Below, one piece after another: positions 15,745 to 28,307 of a stretch of 46,334 bases of DNA (positions are counted from its first letter, which is position 1; each line of letters begins with the position of its first letter). The DNA comes from Paracoccus beibuensis (GTDB lineage: Bacteria > Pseudomonadota > Alphaproteobacteria > Rhodobacterales > Rhodobacteraceae). Both the position numbers and the translations under genes were made by a program. Where the stretch lies: the NCBI RefSeq assembly GCF_026162625.1, contig NZ_JAOTBD010000030.1:1-46334 (forward strand), read 5' to 3'. The notes under the pieces are model-generated. The model had not been told where the DNA came from, searched no databases, and saw only the letters and a program-made list of their open reading frames with translations.

Positions 15745-15772
15745 TCCACTGCAGGGAACAGGTGTGAAACAG

Positions 15773-15795
15773 GGGCAAATGCGCCTGATTTGCCC
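15773..15795. repeat. Inverted repeat downstream of the export permease
   Basis: A perfect 8-bp inverted repeat (GGGCAAAT / ATTTGCCC, 7-base spacer) begins 29 bases after the permease stop and ends 10 bases before the putative dnaK -35 box. There is no following T-run. It may be a weak terminator for the permease gene or an operator for dnaK. It does not match the CIRCE element. Confidence 0.4.
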
Positions 15796-15805
15796 TTGCA
15801 GGCGA

Positions 15806-15833
15806 CTTGCGGGCCTGAATTGCATCCCTATAT
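15806..15833 (+). promoter_or_regulatory. Heat-shock (RpoH-type) promoter candidate for dnaK
   Basis: CTTG at 15806-15809 and CTATAT at 15828-15833 are separated by 18 bases. This matches the alphaproteobacterial sigma-32 pattern of a CTTG -35 core and a CTATAT-like -10. It lies about 110 bases upstream of the dnaK start. No CIRCE inverted repeat for HrcA is visible, so sigma-32 control is favoured. Confidence 0.5.
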
Positions 15834-15942
15834 ACACCCCCGAAGCGGTCCGGAGGTTCCGGGCTGAATTCGAGCAGAAGGGATCGGGCCGCGGGGGCCG
15901 TAACGGACCCGACGCCCCAAATATCGCCGCAAGAAAGGTTAT

Positions 15943-17865
<1,923 letters not shown>

Positions 17866-17886
17866 TCGAGGCCGCTACCCTGAAAG

Positions 17887-17923
17887 GGCCGGCCTGCCGT
17901 TCGTGCGGGCCGGCCTGTTCTTT
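17887..17923 (+). terminator. Hairpin between dnaK and dnaJ
   Basis: An 11-bp GC-rich stem (one G-T pair) with a 7-base loop is followed by TGTTCTTT. It lies in the 81-base gap between dnaK and dnaJ. It has the form of an intrinsic terminator and may act as a partial terminator or mRNA-stabilising structure, lowering dnaJ relative to dnaK. Confidence 0.6.
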
Positions 17924-17946
17924 GGGGCAGCTGAATGGGACGACAC

Positions 17947-19113
17947 ATGAGCAAGCGTTGCTATTACGAAGTGCTCGGGGTCACACGCGGTGCCTCGACC
18001 GACGAGATCAAGAAGGCCTATCGCAGCAAGGCGAAAGAGCTTCACCCCGACCGCAACCAGGACGATTCGACGGCCGAAACGCGCTTCAAGGAAGTGAACG
18101 AGGCCTATGATTGCCTGAAGGACGACCAGAAGAAGGCCGCCTATGACCGCTTCGGCCATGCCGCTTTCGAAGGTGGCGGCGGCTTCGGGGGTGCGCGCGG
18201 CGGCCCCGGCGGCCATCCGGGCGACTTCGGCGCGGCCTTCGCGGACGTGTTCGAGGATCTGTTCGGTGACATGATGGGCCGCCGCGGCGGCGGGGGCGGT
18301 CGGGCGCGCGCCCAACGCGGCCAGGACCTGCGTTACAACCTCAGCGTCAGCCTGGAAGATGCCTATGTCGGCGTGCAAAAGCCTATCACCGTGCGCGGCT
18401 CAGTCGCCTGCGGCGAATGCGAAGGCACCGGGGCCGAGGGTGCGACCCAGCCCGCCGCCTGCCCGACCTGCGCGGGCATGGGCAAGGTCCGCGCCCAGCA
18501 GGGCTTCTTCACCGTCGAACGCACCTGCCCGACCTGCGGCGGGGCGGGCCAGATCGTCAAGAACCCCTGCAAGTCCTGCCACGGCGCCGGACGGGTCGAA
18601 CGCGAGCGTGCGCTGTCGGTGAACATTCCCGCCGGCGTCGAGACCGGCACCCGCATCCGCCTTGCCGGAGAGGGCGAGGCCGGGTTGCGCGGCGGACCCG
18701 CCGGCGACCTCTATATCTTCATCGAGGTGCAGGAGCACGCGATCTTCCTGCGCGACGGCAAGATGCTGGCCTGCCAGGTGCCGGTCAGCATGGCGACCGC
18801 GGCCCTTGGAGGAGAGGTCGAGGTTCCGACCATCGACGGCGGGCGGGCGCGGGTGAAGGTGACGGCCGGAAGCCAGACCGGGCGGCAGATGCGCCTGCGC
18901 GGCAAGGGCATGCCGCCCCTTCGGCACGGTCCGGGGGCGGGCGGCGATTTCGGCGACATGCTGATCGAGCTGACGGTCGAGACGCCAGTCAACCTCACGG
19001 CCCGCCAGCGAGAGCTGCTGCGAGAGTTCGAGGCCGTGAAGGCCGACAACAGCCCGCAATCGGACGGCTTCTTCGACAAGGTCAAAAGCTTCTGGGACGG
19101 CATGACCCGCTGA
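17947..19113 (+). CDS. dnaJ: Chaperone DnaJ (Hsp40)
   Basis: Co-chaperone that stimulates DnaK ATP hydrolysis and delivers substrates. The 388-residue protein has a J domain (residues 1-70) with the HPDRN tripeptide region and a Gly/Phe-rich linker (about 74-115). Four CxxCxGxG zinc-binding repeats follow ([32 protein letters not shown]), and then the C-terminal peptide-binding domains. The start at 17947 matches the conserved MSKRxYYEVLGV beginning. An in-frame ATG four codons upstream (17935) is possible, but neither has a strong ribosome site. Confidence 0.97.
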   Translation: MSKRCYYEVLGVTRGASTDEIKKAYRSKAKELHPDRNQDDSTAETRFKEVNEAYDCLKDDQKKAAYDRFGHAAFEGGGGFGGARGGPGGHPGDFGAAFADVFEDLFGDMMGRRGGGGGRARAQRGQDLRYNLSVSLEDAYVGVQKPITVRGSVACGECEGTGAEGATQPAACPTCAGMGKVRAQQGFFTVERTCPTCGGAGQIVKNPCKSCHGAGRVERERALSVNIPAGVETGTRIRLAGEGEAGLRGGPAGDLYIFIEVQEHAIFLRDGKMLACQVPVSMATAALGGEVEVPTIDGGRARVKVTAGSQTGRQMRLRGKGMPPLRHGPGAGGDFGDMLIELTVETPVNLTARQRELLREFEAVKADNSPQSDGFFDKVKSFWDGMTR

Positions 19114-19156
19114 CCGGTTAACGCTTCCTTTACGACTTCGGGCCCATGCTTCAGGC

Positions 19157-19927
19157 ATGGACCCGAATCGCGCCTTTGGCGAAATGCCGCTGCCCCTGTT
19201 CACGCCTGCCGCCGATGACGTGACCGTCGCGCCGGTGCGTGCGGGAAAATCCGCGCCCTCCTATCTGGCAGACCACCGCGCCCGCCTGCGTGACCGGTTC
19301 CTTCAGGGCGGGGCGACCGCCATGCCGGATTACGAGCTGCTGGAACTGGTCCTGTTCCGTGCCATCCCGCGCCAGGACGTCAAGCCGCTGGCCCGGCGCC
19401 TGATCGAGACCTTCGGCGACTTCAACCGCGTCCTGACCGCCCCGCCGGCCCGCCTGCAGGCGGTCGACGGTGTCGGTCCGGCTGTCGTGACCGAACTGAA
19501 GATCGTCGAGGCGGCGGCGCAGCGCATGGCACGGGCGCGCATCATGCACCGGCCGGTCCTGTCCAGCTGGCAGTCGCTGCTGGATTATTGCCATACCGCC
19601 ATGGCCCATCGCGAGATCGAGGAGTTCCGCGTCCTCTACCTCGACCGCAAGAACGTGCTGATCGCGGACGAGGAACAGGCCCGAGGCACCGTCGACCACG
19701 TCCCCGTCTATCCCCGAGAGATCATCCGCCGGGCGCTGGAACTGAACGCCTCGGCTTTGATCCTGGTGCACAACCATCCCTCGGGCGATCCCACGCCGTC
19801 GGACAGCGACATCACCATGACCGCCCGGATCGCCCAGGCCGCGGACAGCATGGGGATCACGATCCACGATCACCTGATCATCGGCAAGTCACGCGAGCTC
19901 AGCTTCAGGTCGGAAGGCCTCCTTTAG
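19157..19927 (+). CDS. radC: RadC-family JAB/MPN-domain protein
   Basis: A 256-residue protein of the RadC family, historically linked to DNA repair but of unproven biochemical role. It has an N-terminal helix-hairpin-helix-like region (LLELVLFRAIPRQDVKPLARRL, then AVDGVGPAVVTELK). The C-terminal JAB metal-binding domain carries the JAMM-like motif HNHPSGDPTPSDSD (His205, His207, Ser215, Asp218). It stands alone between dnaJ and petA. The ATG lies 43 bases after dnaJ with no strong ribosome site nearby. The family call is secure; the function is not. Confidence 0.92.
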   Translation: MDPNRAFGEMPLPLFTPAADDVTVAPVRAGKSAPSYLADHRARLRDRFLQGGATAMPDYELLELVLFRAIPRQDVKPLARRLIETFGDFNRVLTAPPARLQAVDGVGPAVVTELKIVEAAAQRMARARIMHRPVLSSWQSLLDYCHTAMAHREIEEFRVLYLDRKNVLIADEEQARGTVDHVPVYPREIIRRALELNASALILVHNHPSGDPTPSDSDITMTARIAQAADSMGITIHDHLIIGKSRELSFRSEGLL

Positions 19928-20128
19928 CGCCATCCCGCGGCTGCGGCGTCCCGTCGCAGGGGCGTTGCGCAAATCGGACAGATGCGTCGAATTGCACAGG
20001 CAGGACCGGGGTTATCATCTGGACTGACAGGGAATTGGCCGCTAGAACCGCCCCCGCGAAGGCTGCGTTCGGACGCGGCCCGGAATGTCGTATCGGCCTG
20101 ACTTTCGGCCTGAATTGGAGTATGACCC

Positions 20129-20692
20129 GTGTCCCACGCAGATGACCACGTAGGCACCCGGAGGGATTTCCTCTACTATGCCACGGCGGGCGCAGGCACG
20201 GTGGCCGCCGGTGCCGCCGCCTGGACGCTTGTGAATCAGATGAACCCTTCGGCCGACGTCCAGGCGCTGGCCTCGATCCAGGTCGACGTCAGCGGCGTCA
20301 CGCCGGGCACGCAGATCACCGTCCTGTTCCTGGGCAAGCCCGTGTTCATCCGCCGCCGCACCCCCGAGGAGATCGAGGCCGGCCGCGCGGTCGAGGTGAG
20401 CGAGCTGACCGACCCGACGGCCCAGAACCCGAACCTGCAGGGCGCCCAGCCCGCCACCGACGAAAACCGCACCCTGGACGAAGCCGGCGAGTGGCTGGTC
20501 CAGATCGGCGTCTGCACCCACCTGGGCTGCGTGCCCATCGGCGACGGTGCCGGTGACTTCGGCGGCTGGTTCTGCCCCTGCCACGGCAGCCACTACGACA
20601 CGGCCGGCCGTATCCGCCGGGGCCCCGCGCCCCAGAACATGCATATTCCCGTGGCGTCGTTCCTGAACGAAACCACCATCCAGCTGGGCTGA
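20129..20692 (+). CDS. petA: Ubiquinol-cytochrome c reductase Rieske iron-sulfur subunit
   Basis: The [2Fe-2S] subunit of cytochrome bc1, which accepts electrons from ubiquinol at the periplasmic face. The 187-residue protein carries a twin-arginine signal anchor ([12 protein letters not shown], uncleaved) and the cluster-binding boxes CTHLGC and CPCHGSHYD. It starts with GTG at 20129, since TTGGAG lies 8 bases upstream. The ATG at 20122 is in another frame and hits a stop after seven codons. It is the first gene of petABC. The 201-base gap before it holds no gene; a TTGCAC/TATCAT pair with a short 15-base spacer is only a weak promoter candidate. Confidence 0.97.
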   Translation: MSHADDHVGTRRDFLYYATAGAGTVAAGAAAWTLVNQMNPSADVQALASIQVDVSGVTPGTQITVLFLGKPVFIRRRTPEEIEAGRAVEVSELTDPTAQNPNLQGAQPATDENRTLDEAGEWLVQIGVCTHLGCVPIGDGAGDFGGWFCPCHGSHYDTAGRIRRGPAPQNMHIPVASFLNETTIQLG

Positions 20693-20702
20693 GGAGGGCA
20701 TC

Positions 20703-22025
20703 ATGGCCGGAATTCCCCATGACCACTACGAGCCCAAGTCGGGCTTCGAACGTTGGCTGCACCGCCGCCTGCCGGTGGCCGGCGTCCTGTACGACACGCT
20801 GATGATCCCCACGCCCAAGAACCTCAACTGGATGTGGATCTGGGGCATCGTGCTGGTCTTCTGCCTGGCGCTGCAGATCGTCACCGGCATCGTCCTGGTG
20901 ATGCACTACACCCCGCATGTCGACATGGCCTTCGCCAGCGTCGAGCATATCATGCGCAACGTGAACGGCGGCTACATGCTGCGCTACCTGCACGCGAACG
21001 GCGCGTCGCTGTTCTTCGTCGCGGTGTATCTCCACATCTTCCGCAACCTCTACTACGGCAGCTACAAGGCGCCGCGAGAGGTGACCTGGATCATCGGCAT
21101 GCTGATCTACATCCTGATGATGGCGACCGCCTTCATGGGATACGTGCTGCCCTGGGGCCAGATGTCCTTCTGGGGTGCGACCGTGATCACCGGCCTCTTC
21201 GGCGCGATTCCCGGCGTGGGCGAGACGATCCAGACTTGGCTTCTGGGCGGACCGGCCGTCGGCAACGCGACGCTGAACCGTTTCTTCTCGCTGCATTACC
21301 TGCTGCCGTTCATCATCGCAGGCCTGGTGATCGTCCACATCTGGGCGTTCCACTCCACCGGCAACAACAACCCAACCGGGGTCGAGGTGCGCCGCACCAG
21401 CAAGGCAGATGCCGAAGCAGACACCCTGCCCTTCTGGCCCTATTTCGTGCTGAAGGACCTGTTCGCCCTGGCGCTGATCCTGGTGGTGTTCTTCGCGGTC
21501 GTCGGCTTCATGCCGAACTATCTGGGCCACCCCGACAACTACGTCCAGGCGAACGCCCTGGCGACGCCGGCGCACATCGTGCCCGAATGGTACTTCCTGC
21601 CCTTCTACGCCATCCTGCGCGCCTTCGACAGCGAAGTGTGGCTGGTGCAGCTGGTCAACTGGCTGTCCTTCGGCATCATCGACGCCAAGTTCTTCGGCGT
21701 GCTGGCGATGTTCGGCGCGATCATCGTGATGGCGCTGGTGCCGTGGCTCGACACGTCTCGCGTCCGGTCAGGCCGCTATCGCCCGATGTTCAGATGGTGG
21801 TTCTGGCTCTTGGCCGCCGACTTCGTCATCCTGACCTGGGTGGGCGCCATGCCGACCGAGGGGATCTATCCCTACATCGCGCTTGTGGCCGCGGCCTACT
21901 GGTTCGCCTATTTCCTCGTCATCCTGCCGATCCTGGGTGTCATCGAAAAGCCCGAGCCGATGCCTGCGACGATCGAGGAAGACCACCTGGCGCATTACGA
22001 ATCGCCGACGCGCATGGCCGAGTAA
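20703..22025 (+). CDS. petB: Cytochrome b subunit of the bc1 complex
   Basis: Membrane core of the bc1 complex, holding two b haems and both quinone sites. The 440-residue length matches Paracoccus cytochrome b. It shows the Qi/Qo landmarks: [26 protein letters not shown] with haem His residues, [38 protein letters not shown] and the Qo-site [14 protein letters not shown]. It has about eight to nine membrane segments. It starts 10 bases after petA with a GAGGAGGG ribosome site and is followed by petC after 13 bases. One operon, one complex. Confidence 0.98.
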   Translation: MAGIPHDHYEPKSGFERWLHRRLPVAGVLYDTLMIPTPKNLNWMWIWGIVLVFCLALQIVTGIVLVMHYTPHVDMAFASVEHIMRNVNGGYMLRYLHANGASLFFVAVYLHIFRNLYYGSYKAPREVTWIIGMLIYILMMATAFMGYVLPWGQMSFWGATVITGLFGAIPGVGETIQTWLLGGPAVGNATLNRFFSLHYLLPFIIAGLVIVHIWAFHSTGNNNPTGVEVRRTSKADAEADTLPFWPYFVLKDLFALALILVVFFAVVGFMPNYLGHPDNYVQANALATPAHIVPEWYFLPFYAILRAFDSEVWLVQLVNWLSFGIIDAKFFGVLAMFGAIIVMALVPWLDTSRVRSGRYRPMFRWWFWLLAADFVILTWVGAMPTEGIYPYIALVAAAYWFAYFLVILPILGVIEKPEPMPATIEEDHLAHYESPTRMAE

Positions 22026-22038
22026 GGAGAGCCGTAGA

Positions 22039-23421
22039 ATGACCCTGAGAACCAAGACGCTCACGGCCGTTGCGGCCCTGACGCTCTCTGCGACCGGCTT
22101 TGCGCTGGCGCAGGAAACGGCCCCCGCGGTTCCGCCGTCCTCCCCGACGGTCCAGCCCTTCGCGACCGACGAAGCCGCACCGGCCGCCGAGGCGCCCGCC
22201 GAAGCTGCTCCGGCAGCCGAAGCGGCGCCCGAGGAAACGCCGGCAGAGGAAGCCGCTGCGGCGGAAGCTCCCGCAGCGGAAGCGCCTGCAGAGGAGGCCC
22301 CGGCAGAGCCTGACGCCGCCCAGTCCGAAGCCCCGCAACTCGAGGAAGCGCCTGCCGCCGATGCGGAAGCCGCGCCTGCGGGCGACGAAGCCGAGGAGGC
22401 CGCGCCCACGGCCCCGACCGAGGCACCACAGGACATGCCGCCTGCGCATTCCGATGCGCAGGAACCCGAAACCGAAGCCGGCAACCTGCCGCAGAACCCC
22501 GCCGGGCAACAGCCGTCGGCCGGCGATGGCGGCGTCGATGCCGTTGCGCTGCCCGAAGGCAACGAAACCTCGGCCCCCGTTCCGACCACCACCGGCACCG
22601 AACCGATCGAGGAGCATGCCACCGATATTCTGGGCGAAGAAGGCGCCGAGGAATACATCGAGGAGCATACCGACGAACATGCCGCGGAAGGCGATCATGG
22701 TGCCGGCCATATCGAGGATATCGCCTTCAGCTTTGAAGGCCCCTTCGGAAGCTTCGACCAGTTCCAGCTGCAGCGCGGCCTTCAGGTCTATACCGAGGTC
22801 TGCTCGGCGTGCCATGGCATGAAGTTCGTTCCGATCCGCACGCTGGCAGACGAAGGGGGTCCGGGGCTGCCGGAAGATCAGGTCCGCGCTTATGCGACCG
22901 ATCTTCTGCCCGTCTTCGATAGCGAGATCGGCGAAGAGCGTGCGCGCCTGCTGACCGACAACTTCCCCGAAGTGTCGGGCGCCGGCATGGGTCCCGACCT
23001 GTCGCTGATGGCCAAGGCTCGCGCGGGCTTCCATGGCCCCTACGGTACTGGCATCAGCCAGCTGGTGAACGGCATGGGCGGACCGGAATACATCCATGCG
23101 ATCCTGGCCGGCTATACCGGCGAGACGCAGGAACAGGCCGGCACGCTGCTCTACGGCAACAGCGCCTTCCCCGGCGGCTGGATCAGCATGCCGCCCCCGC
23201 TGTCGGACGACCTGGTCACCTACGAGGACGGGACGCCGGCGACCGTTGACCAGATGGCAACCGACGTGGCCGCGTTCCTGATGTGGACGGCCGAGCCGAA
23301 GCTGATGGACCGCAAGTCCGTAGGCCTGGTGGCGGTGCTGTTCCTTCTTGCTCTGACGGTGCTGCTCTACCTGACGAACAAGCGCCTGTGGGCGCCGCAC
23401 AAGACCAAGCGCAAGCACTGA
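22039..23421 (+). CDS. petC: Cytochrome c1 with long acidic N-terminal extension
   Basis: Membrane-anchored c-type haem subunit of bc1, passing electrons to cytochrome c. The 460 residues comprise a signal peptide (1-24, ending FALA), an Ala/Pro/Glu-rich acidic region (about 25-225), and the haem site CSACH (255-259). The likely axial Met384 is in SMPPPLSDD, and a C-terminal anchor spans about 428-446 before a basic tail. The acidic region is the feature known from Paracoccus cytochrome c1 and absent from most relatives. The ATG at 22039 is preferred because AAGGAGA sits 8 bases upstream. A strong terminator follows at 23444-23470. Confidence 0.97.
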   Translation: MTLRTKTLTAVAALTLSATGFALAQETAPAVPPSSPTVQPFATDEAAPAAEAPAEAAPAAEAAPEETPAEEAAAAEAPAAEAPAEEAPAEPDAAQSEAPQLEEAPAADAEAAPAGDEAEEAAPTAPTEAPQDMPPAHSDAQEPETEAGNLPQNPAGQQPSAGDGGVDAVALPEGNETSAPVPTTTGTEPIEEHATDILGEEGAEEYIEEHTDEHAAEGDHGAGHIEDIAFSFEGPFGSFDQFQLQRGLQVYTEVCSACHGMKFVPIRTLADEGGPGLPEDQVRAYATDLLPVFDSEIGEERARLLTDNFPEVSGAGMGPDLSLMAKARAGFHGPYGTGISQLVNGMGGPEYIHAILAGYTGETQEQAGTLLYGNSAFPGGWISMPPPLSDDLVTYEDGTPATVDQMATDVAAFLMWTAEPKLMDRKSVGLVAVLFLLALTVLLYLTNKRLWAPHKTKRKH

Positions 23422-23443
23422 CCGTTGCACGAATGGTCTGACG

Positions 23444-23470
23444 AACGCGCCCCCCTTGGGGGCGCGTTTA
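23444..23470 (+). terminator. Intrinsic terminator after petABC
   Basis: A perfect 11-bp stem (23444-23454 with 23458-23468), AACGCGCCCCC against its complement, has a 3-base loop. It is followed by TATTC. It lies 23 bases after the petC stop and ends the bc1 operon. Confidence 0.8.
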
Positions 23471-23531
23471 TTCATGGCTGGACATCGACCGGGGCAGCCG
23501 GTCACATGGCGCGACTGGAATGGGGGCAAGC

Positions 23532-24410
23532 ATGGCGATCTGGAACCTGGGCTCGATCAACATCGATCACGTCTATCGGATGCAAAGCCTTCCAAGGCCC
23601 GGAGAGACGCTGGCGGCGCTGGATTTCTCGATGGGACTGGGCGGCAAGGGCGCGAACCAGTCCATCGCGACCGCACGCGCAGGGGCGGTGACGCATCACC
23701 TGGGCGCGCTGGGGACAACTGACGATTGGGTGGTCGAGCGGCTGGCCGCGGCCGGGGTCGGAACCGACCACATCGCGCGGTTGGCCGATCAGGTGACCGG
23801 CCACGCGATCATCCTCGTGGATGCCGATGCAGAGAACGCCATCGTCATCCACCCCGGCGCCAACCGCGCCATCGACGAGGATGCGCTTGCCGGAACCCTT
23901 GCGACGATCGATCACGGCGACACGCTGCTGATCCAGAACGAGACGAACGGCCAGGTCGCCGCCGCGCAGGCAGCGCAGTCACGGGGCGCGCGCGTCGTCT
24001 ATTCCGCCGCGCCCTTCGACCTGGATGCCGTGCGGGCCATCCTGCCGCATGTCTCGATCCTGGCAGTGAACGCGGGCGAGGCAGAGCAGCTGTTCGCGGG
24101 CATCCACGGCGACCTGCCGGTTCAGGGACTGCTGATCACCAAGGGGGCCGAGGGCGCGGAATATCGCGATCTGCACACCGACCAGACCTGCCGGCAGTTG
24201 TCCTTCAAGGTCGAGCCCGTCGACACGACCGGCGCGGGCGACACCTTCGCAGGGTTCTTCGCCGCGGCCCTGGACGAAGGACAGGACGTGGCCAAGGCCC
24301 TGCGCCTCGCCTCGGCCGCCGCCGCCCTGCAGGTCACGCGGCCCGGCGCGGGCGACGCGATACCGTCGCGGGCCGAGGTCGAAGCCTTCCTGGCAGATCA
24401 GCCGATCTGA
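23532..24410 (+). CDS. PfkB/ribokinase-family sugar kinase
   Basis: ATP-dependent kinase of 292 residues for a sugar or nucleoside. The ribokinase fold is marked by an N-terminal [14 protein letters not shown], the substrate loop [12 protein letters not shown] (near 37-48) and the ATP/anion-hole motif [13 protein letters not shown] with catalytic Asp. These fit ribokinase best, but no ribose transporter or regulator is adjacent, so the substrate is open. The ATG at 23532 is chosen as the start of the conserved first strand; an ATG four codons upstream is possible. The 3' end overlaps the 3' end of the convergent aroC by 13 bases (24398-24410). Confidence 0.85.
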   Translation: MAIWNLGSINIDHVYRMQSLPRPGETLAALDFSMGLGGKGANQSIATARAGAVTHHLGALGTTDDWVVERLAAAGVGTDHIARLADQVTGHAIILVDADAENAIVIHPGANRAIDEDALAGTLATIDHGDTLLIQNETNGQVAAAQAAQSRGARVVYSAAPFDLDAVRAILPHVSILAVNAGEAEQLFAGIHGDLPVQGLLITKGAEGAEYRDLHTDQTCRQLSFKVEPVDTTGAGDTFAGFFAAALDEGQDVAKALRLASAAAALQVTRPGAGDAIPSRAEVEAFLADQPI

Positions 24411-25498
24411 CCGCGCACCCCGCCAGTCTGCGCCCGGTCCATCAGCAGGTGATCCAGGATCACGCAGGCCGCCATGGCCTCGGCCACGGGCACGGCACGG
24501 ATGCCGACGCAGGGGTCGTGGCGGCCCTTGGTGATGACGTCGATCTCTTCGCCCCGCACATTGATCGACCGGCGCGGCGTGGTGATCGAACTGGTCGGCT
24601 TGATCGCGAACCGCACCACGATGTCCTGCCCGGTCGAAATGCCGCCCAGAATCCCGCCCGCGTGGTTCGACAGGAACTCGGGCCCGTCCGGCCCCATGCG
24701 GATCTCGTCTGCGTTCGCCACGCCGGTCAGCGCGGCCGAGGCCATGCCCTCGCCGATCTCGACCGCCTTGACGGCGTTGATCGACATCATCGCCGCCGCC
24801 AGATCGGTGTCCAGCTTCGCATAAACCGGCGCGCCCAAGCCTGCCGGACAGCCCGCAACCAGCACTTCGACGGCGGCGCCGACGCTGTTCTGGTCCTTGC
24901 GGATGCCGTCCAGGTAATCCGACCACGCCTCGACCGCGCCCGCATCGGGCAGAAAGAACGGGTTGCCGTCGATGGCCGAGAGGTCCAGACGCGACCGGTC
25001 CAGCTGCATCGCCCCCATCTGCACCATGTATCCGGTGATGCGCAGATCCGGCACCAGTGCCCCCAGCACCGCCTGCGCGACCGCACCTGCCGCGACCCGC
25101 GCCGCCGTTTCGCGTGCGCTGGACCGGCCACCGCCGCGATAATCGCGCACCCCGTATTTCAGGTGATAGGTGATGTCCGCATGACCGGGGCGAAAGCTGG
25201 TGGCGATGTCGCCGTAGTCTTTCGATCGCTGGTCTGTGTTCTCGATCATCAGCTGGATTGACGTGCCGGTGGTCACGCCCTCGAAGACGCCCGACAGGAT
25301 GCGGACCTGGTCGGGTTCGCGCCGCTGCGTGGTGTGCTTGCTGGTGCCGGGGCGGCGGCGGTCCAGGAAGGTCTGGATGAACGCCTCGGTCAGCGGCACG
25401 CCGGGGGGCACGCCGTCCACGGTGGCGCCAAGCGCCGGCCCATGGCTTTCGCCCCAGGTGGTGAAGCGGAACGCGCGGCCGAAGGTGTTGAAGCTCAT
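24398..25498 (-). CDS. aroC: Chorismate synthase
   Basis: Last step of the shikimate pathway: converts EPSP to chorismate using reduced FMN. The 366-residue protein has all three AroC signatures. These are GESHGPALG near the N-terminus, the [14 protein letters not shown] and [13 protein letters not shown] block around residues 103-134, and a C-terminal [18 protein letters not shown] loop followed by FAIKPTSSI. Its ATG overlaps the mutS stop by ATGA (25495-25498), so it is co-transcribed after mutS. It converges on, and overlaps by 13 bases, the sugar-kinase gene. Confidence 0.97.
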   Translation of the reverse strand: MSFNTFGRAFRFTTWGESHGPALGATVDGVPPGVPLTEAFIQTFLDRRRPGTSKHTTQRREPDQVRILSGVFEGVTTGTSIQLMIENTDQRSKDYGDIATSFRPGHADITYHLKYGVRDYRGGGRSSARETAARVAAGAVAQAVLGALVPDLRITGYMVQMGAMQLDRSRLDLSAIDGNPFFLPDAGAVEAWSDYLDGIRKDQNSVGAAVEVLVAGCPAGLGAPVYAKLDTDLAAAMMSINAVKAVEIGEGMASAALTGVANADEIRMGPDGPEFLSNHAGGILGGISTGQDIVVRFAIKPTSSITTPRRSINVRGEEIDVITKGRHDPCVGIRAVPVAEAMAACVILDHLLMDRAQTGGVRGQIG

Positions 25499-28113
25499 GG
25501 GCGCGTCTCCTCGGTCAGGGCTTTCAGTTCGTAGACCAGCTCCAGCGCCTCGCGCGGGCTGAGCGTATCGGGATGCACCGCTTTCAGCCGCGCGTCCAGA
25601 GCCGAGGCCTTGGCGGGCGCCGGCGGCACGGCGCGGAACAGCGGCAGGTCATCGATCAGCGCGGCCGGACGCGCGCTGCCCTGCCGTTCGCCCGATTCCA
25701 GCGCATCCAGCACCGCCCGGGCGCGGTCCACCACCGCCGCAGGCAGCCCCGCAAGGCGGGCGACCTGCACGCCATAGCTGCGGTCGGCGGCGCCCTTCCT
25801 GACCTCGTGCAGAAAGATCACCTCGCCTTCCCATTCACGCACGGCGACGGTGGCGTTTTCGACACCGTCCAGCTTGGCGGTCAGGGCGGTCATCTCGTGG
25901 TAATGGGTCGCGAACAGTGCGCGGCAGCGGTTGGCGGCATGCAGATGCTCCATCACCGCCCAGGCAATCGACAGCCCATCCCAAGTGGATGTCCCGCGCC
26001 CGATCTCGTCCAGGATCACCAGCGCCCGGTCGTCCGCCTGATTGAGGATCGCCGCCGTCTCGACCATCTCGACCATGAAGGTGGACCGGCCCCGCGCCAG
26101 GTCGTCGGCGGCGCCGACGCGCGAAAAGAGCTGGCTGACCAGCCCGACATGCGCCGACCGCGCGGGCACAAAGGCTCCGGCCTGCGCCAACACCGCGATC
26201 AGCGCGTTCTGGCGCAGGAAGGTGGACTTCCCTGCCATGTTCGGGCCGGTCAGCAGCCAGATCGCGGGCGTCGCGCCTTCCGTCAGCTGGCAGTCGTTGG
26301 CGACAAAGCTGTCGGACTTGCGCTTCAGCGCGCGCTCCACGACCGGATGACGCCCGCCCTCGATCACGAATGCGCGGCTGTCGTCCACGCGGGGCCGCAC
26401 CCAGCCCTCGCCCGCCGCGATATCGGCAAAGCCCGTGGCCAGATCGACTTCGGCCAGCGCCCGCGCCGCCTGGCCGATCTGCGGGGCGCGGTCCAGGACG
26501 GCGGCGCGCAGGCGGTCGAAGACGCCGCGCTCGATCTCCAGCGCGCGGTCACGGGCGTTCAGGATGCGGGTCTCCAGTTCTGACAGCTCGACCGTGGTGA
26601 AGCGGATCTGGTTCGCGGTGGTCTGGCGGTGAATGAAGCGGTCGGGCATCGCCAGCATGCGCTCGGCATGGGTGGCGGTGGTTTCGATGAAGTATCCCAG
26701 CACGTTGTTGTGCTTGATCTTCAGGCTGCTCACGCCCACCAGCGCAGCATAATCCGCCTGCATCCCGGCAATGACGCCGCGCCCTTCGTCGCGCAGGCGG
26801 CGGGTCTGATCCAGGTCGTCGTCATGCCCCTCGGCCACGAAACCGCCGTCGCGGGCCAGCAAAGGCGGCTCGGCCACCAGCGCGTCGTCCAGCAGGTCGA
26901 TCAGCGGATCATGGCCCAACAGATCGGCGGCCGCCTCGCGCAGGACCGCCGGCGCGTCGGCCGGCAAGCGGTCCGCGATGGCCGCCCCTTGCGTCAGCCC
27001 CGCCCGAATCGCCGCCAGGTCGCGCGGCCCGCCCCGGTCCAGCGCCAGTCGCGACAGCGCGCGGTCCATGTCGGGCACGCGCGACAGCGCCGTCCGCAGG
27101 TCGGCCATCAGCCGCGGATAACCGACCAGCGCCGCGACCGCATCCTGCCGCGCCTGGATCAACGCCAGGTCGCGCGACGGCGCGCTGATGCGGCGTTCCA
27201 GCAGGCGCGCGCCGGGCGCCGTCACCGTGCGGTCGATGGCGGCAAGCAGCGAACCCTCGCGCCCGCCTGACAGCGCCTGCGTCAGTTCCAGGTTGCGGCG
27301 GGTGGCGGCATCGATCTGCATCGTCCCGCCCGCGCGTTCGCGCATGGGCGGGCGCAGCAGCGGCAGCTTGCCCTTCTGCGTCATCTCCAGATAGTCGACG
27401 ATGCCGCCCATCGCGGCCAGTTCGGCACGCGTGAAGCTGCCAAAGCCGTCCAGCGTCTCGACCCCGAAAAGCGTGCACAACCGCCGCGCGCCGGTCCCGC
27501 TGTCGAAGGCGCCGGCATGCAGGTCGGTCAACGCAGCGCCGGCATCTGCGACCAGGTCCTCCAGCCCTGCCACGCAGGTCAGGACCTCTCGCGGGGCCAG
27601 CCGCGCCAGTTCCGGCGCCAGACGCGGCAGCGGGCATTCCATCACCTGGAACGCCCCGGTCGAGATGTCGACCCAGGCCAGCGCCCCCTCGTCACGGATC
27701 TGCACAAAGGCCGCGAGATAGTTGTGGCGCCGCGCCTCCAAGAGCGACTCCTCGGTCAGGGTGCCGGGGGTGACCAAGCGCACGACGTCGCGGGCCACGA
27801 CCGACTTCGACCCGCGCTTCCTGGCCTCGGCCGGGTCCTCCATCTGTTCCGCGATGGCCACGCGGAACCCCTTGCGGATCAGCGTCAGCAGATAGCTTTC
27901 GGCGGCATGGACAGGGACGCCGCACATCGGGATCGGCTGACCCTCATGCGTGCCGCGCTTGGTCAGCGCGATGTCCAGCGCGGCGGCCGCCTGCACGGCG
28001 TCGTCGAAGAACATCTCGTAGAAGTCGCCCATGCGATAGAACAGCAGCGCGCCGGGGTTCGCATCCCGGATCGCCAGATACTGCGCCATCATCGGTGTGG
28101 GCTGGTCGGTCAT
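25495..28113 (-). CDS. mutS: DNA mismatch repair protein MutS
   Basis: Recognises mismatches and starts methyl-directed-type repair with MutL. The 872-residue protein has the mismatch-reading [11 protein letters not shown] motif (Phe-x-Glu) near the N-terminus. The central lever and clamp domains follow, then the ABC-type ATPase with [10 protein letters not shown] (Walker A), [20 protein letters not shown] (Walker B and signature) and THYHEMT. Length and order are normal. The start at 28113 has an AGGGAC site upstream. It is divergent from the TPP riboswitch-thiBPQ unit (68 bases from mutS start to the aptamer). The overlap with aroC suggests a mutS-aroC transcript. Confidence 0.97.
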   Translation of the reverse strand: MTDQPTPMMAQYLAIRDANPGALLFYRMGDFYEMFFDDAVQAAAALDIALTKRGTHEGQPIPMCGVPVHAAESYLLTLIRKGFRVAIAEQMEDPAEARKRGSKSVVARDVVRLVTPGTLTEESLLEARRHNYLAAFVQIRDEGALAWVDISTGAFQVMECPLPRLAPELARLAPREVLTCVAGLEDLVADAGAALTDLHAGAFDSGTGARRLCTLFGVETLDGFGSFTRAELAAMGGIVDYLEMTQKGKLPLLRPPMRERAGGTMQIDAATRRNLELTQALSGGREGSLLAAIDRTVTAPGARLLERRISAPSRDLALIQARQDAVAALVGYPRLMADLRTALSRVPDMDRALSRLALDRGGPRDLAAIRAGLTQGAAIADRLPADAPAVLREAAADLLGHDPLIDLLDDALVAEPPLLARDGGFVAEGHDDDLDQTRRLRDEGRGVIAGMQADYAALVGVSSLKIKHNNVLGYFIETTATHAERMLAMPDRFIHRQTTANQIRFTTVELSELETRILNARDRALEIERGVFDRLRAAVLDRAPQIGQAARALAEVDLATGFADIAAGEGWVRPRVDDSRAFVIEGGRHPVVERALKRKSDSFVANDCQLTEGATPAIWLLTGPNMAGKSTFLRQNALIAVLAQAGAFVPARSAHVGLVSQLFSRVGAADDLARGRSTFMVEMVETAAILNQADDRALVILDEIGRGTSTWDGLSIAWAVMEHLHAANRCRALFATHYHEMTALTAKLDGVENATVAVREWEGEVIFLHEVRKGAADRSYGVQVARLAGLPAAVVDRARAVLDALESGERQGSARPAALIDDLPLFRAVPPAPAKASALDARLKAVHPDTLSPREALELVYELKALTEETRP

Positions 28114-28181
28114 GTCCTGTCCCTTGTGTTGGCCGTGGTTCTAGCGGCTTGCGCGGCGCGGCGAAACCACTACATTCAGGG

Positions 28182-28265
28182 GCACCTCGGGGTGCCTGAC
28201 CGGCTGAGACGCGAAAGCGGACCCGTTGAACCTGATCCGGCTGACCACCGGCGGAGGGAAGGTGC
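28182..28265 (+). promoter_or_regulatory. TPP riboswitch (THI element)
   Basis: The thiamine-pyrophosphate aptamer is readable in full. P1 is formed by GCACCT (28182-28187) with AGGTGC (28260-28265). The conserved CTGAGA lies at 28204-28209, ACCCGTTGAACCTGATCCGG follows, and ACCGGCGGAGGGAA closes the sensor. It sits directly before thiB, the gene expected to be repressed when TPP is abundant. A 6-bp hairpin with a TCGG loop (28181-28196) can form instead of P1. The GGAGG of the aptamer could serve as a ribosome site for an ATG at 28269, hinting at translational control. Confidence 0.93.
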
Positions 28266-28307
28266 GAGATGTCCTTTCTTTCGAACCCCGTGACGAAAGG
28301 AGGACGC

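Noticed and set aside
20753..22042. Alternative-frame reading of petB
   Set aside because: Same strand as petB but in another frame, His/Arg-rich and without motifs; petB is complete in the other frame.
22150..22700. Possible tandem DNA repeat in petC
   Set aside because: The similarity comes from Ala/Pro/Glu codon bias in the acidic domain; units vary in length and sequence, so it is low-complexity coding sequence, not a repeat array.
21940..23529. Antisense Gly/Arg-rich frame opposite petC
   Set aside because: Its composition is the mirror of the acidic Ala/Glu/Pro region of cytochrome c1; no independent gene signals.
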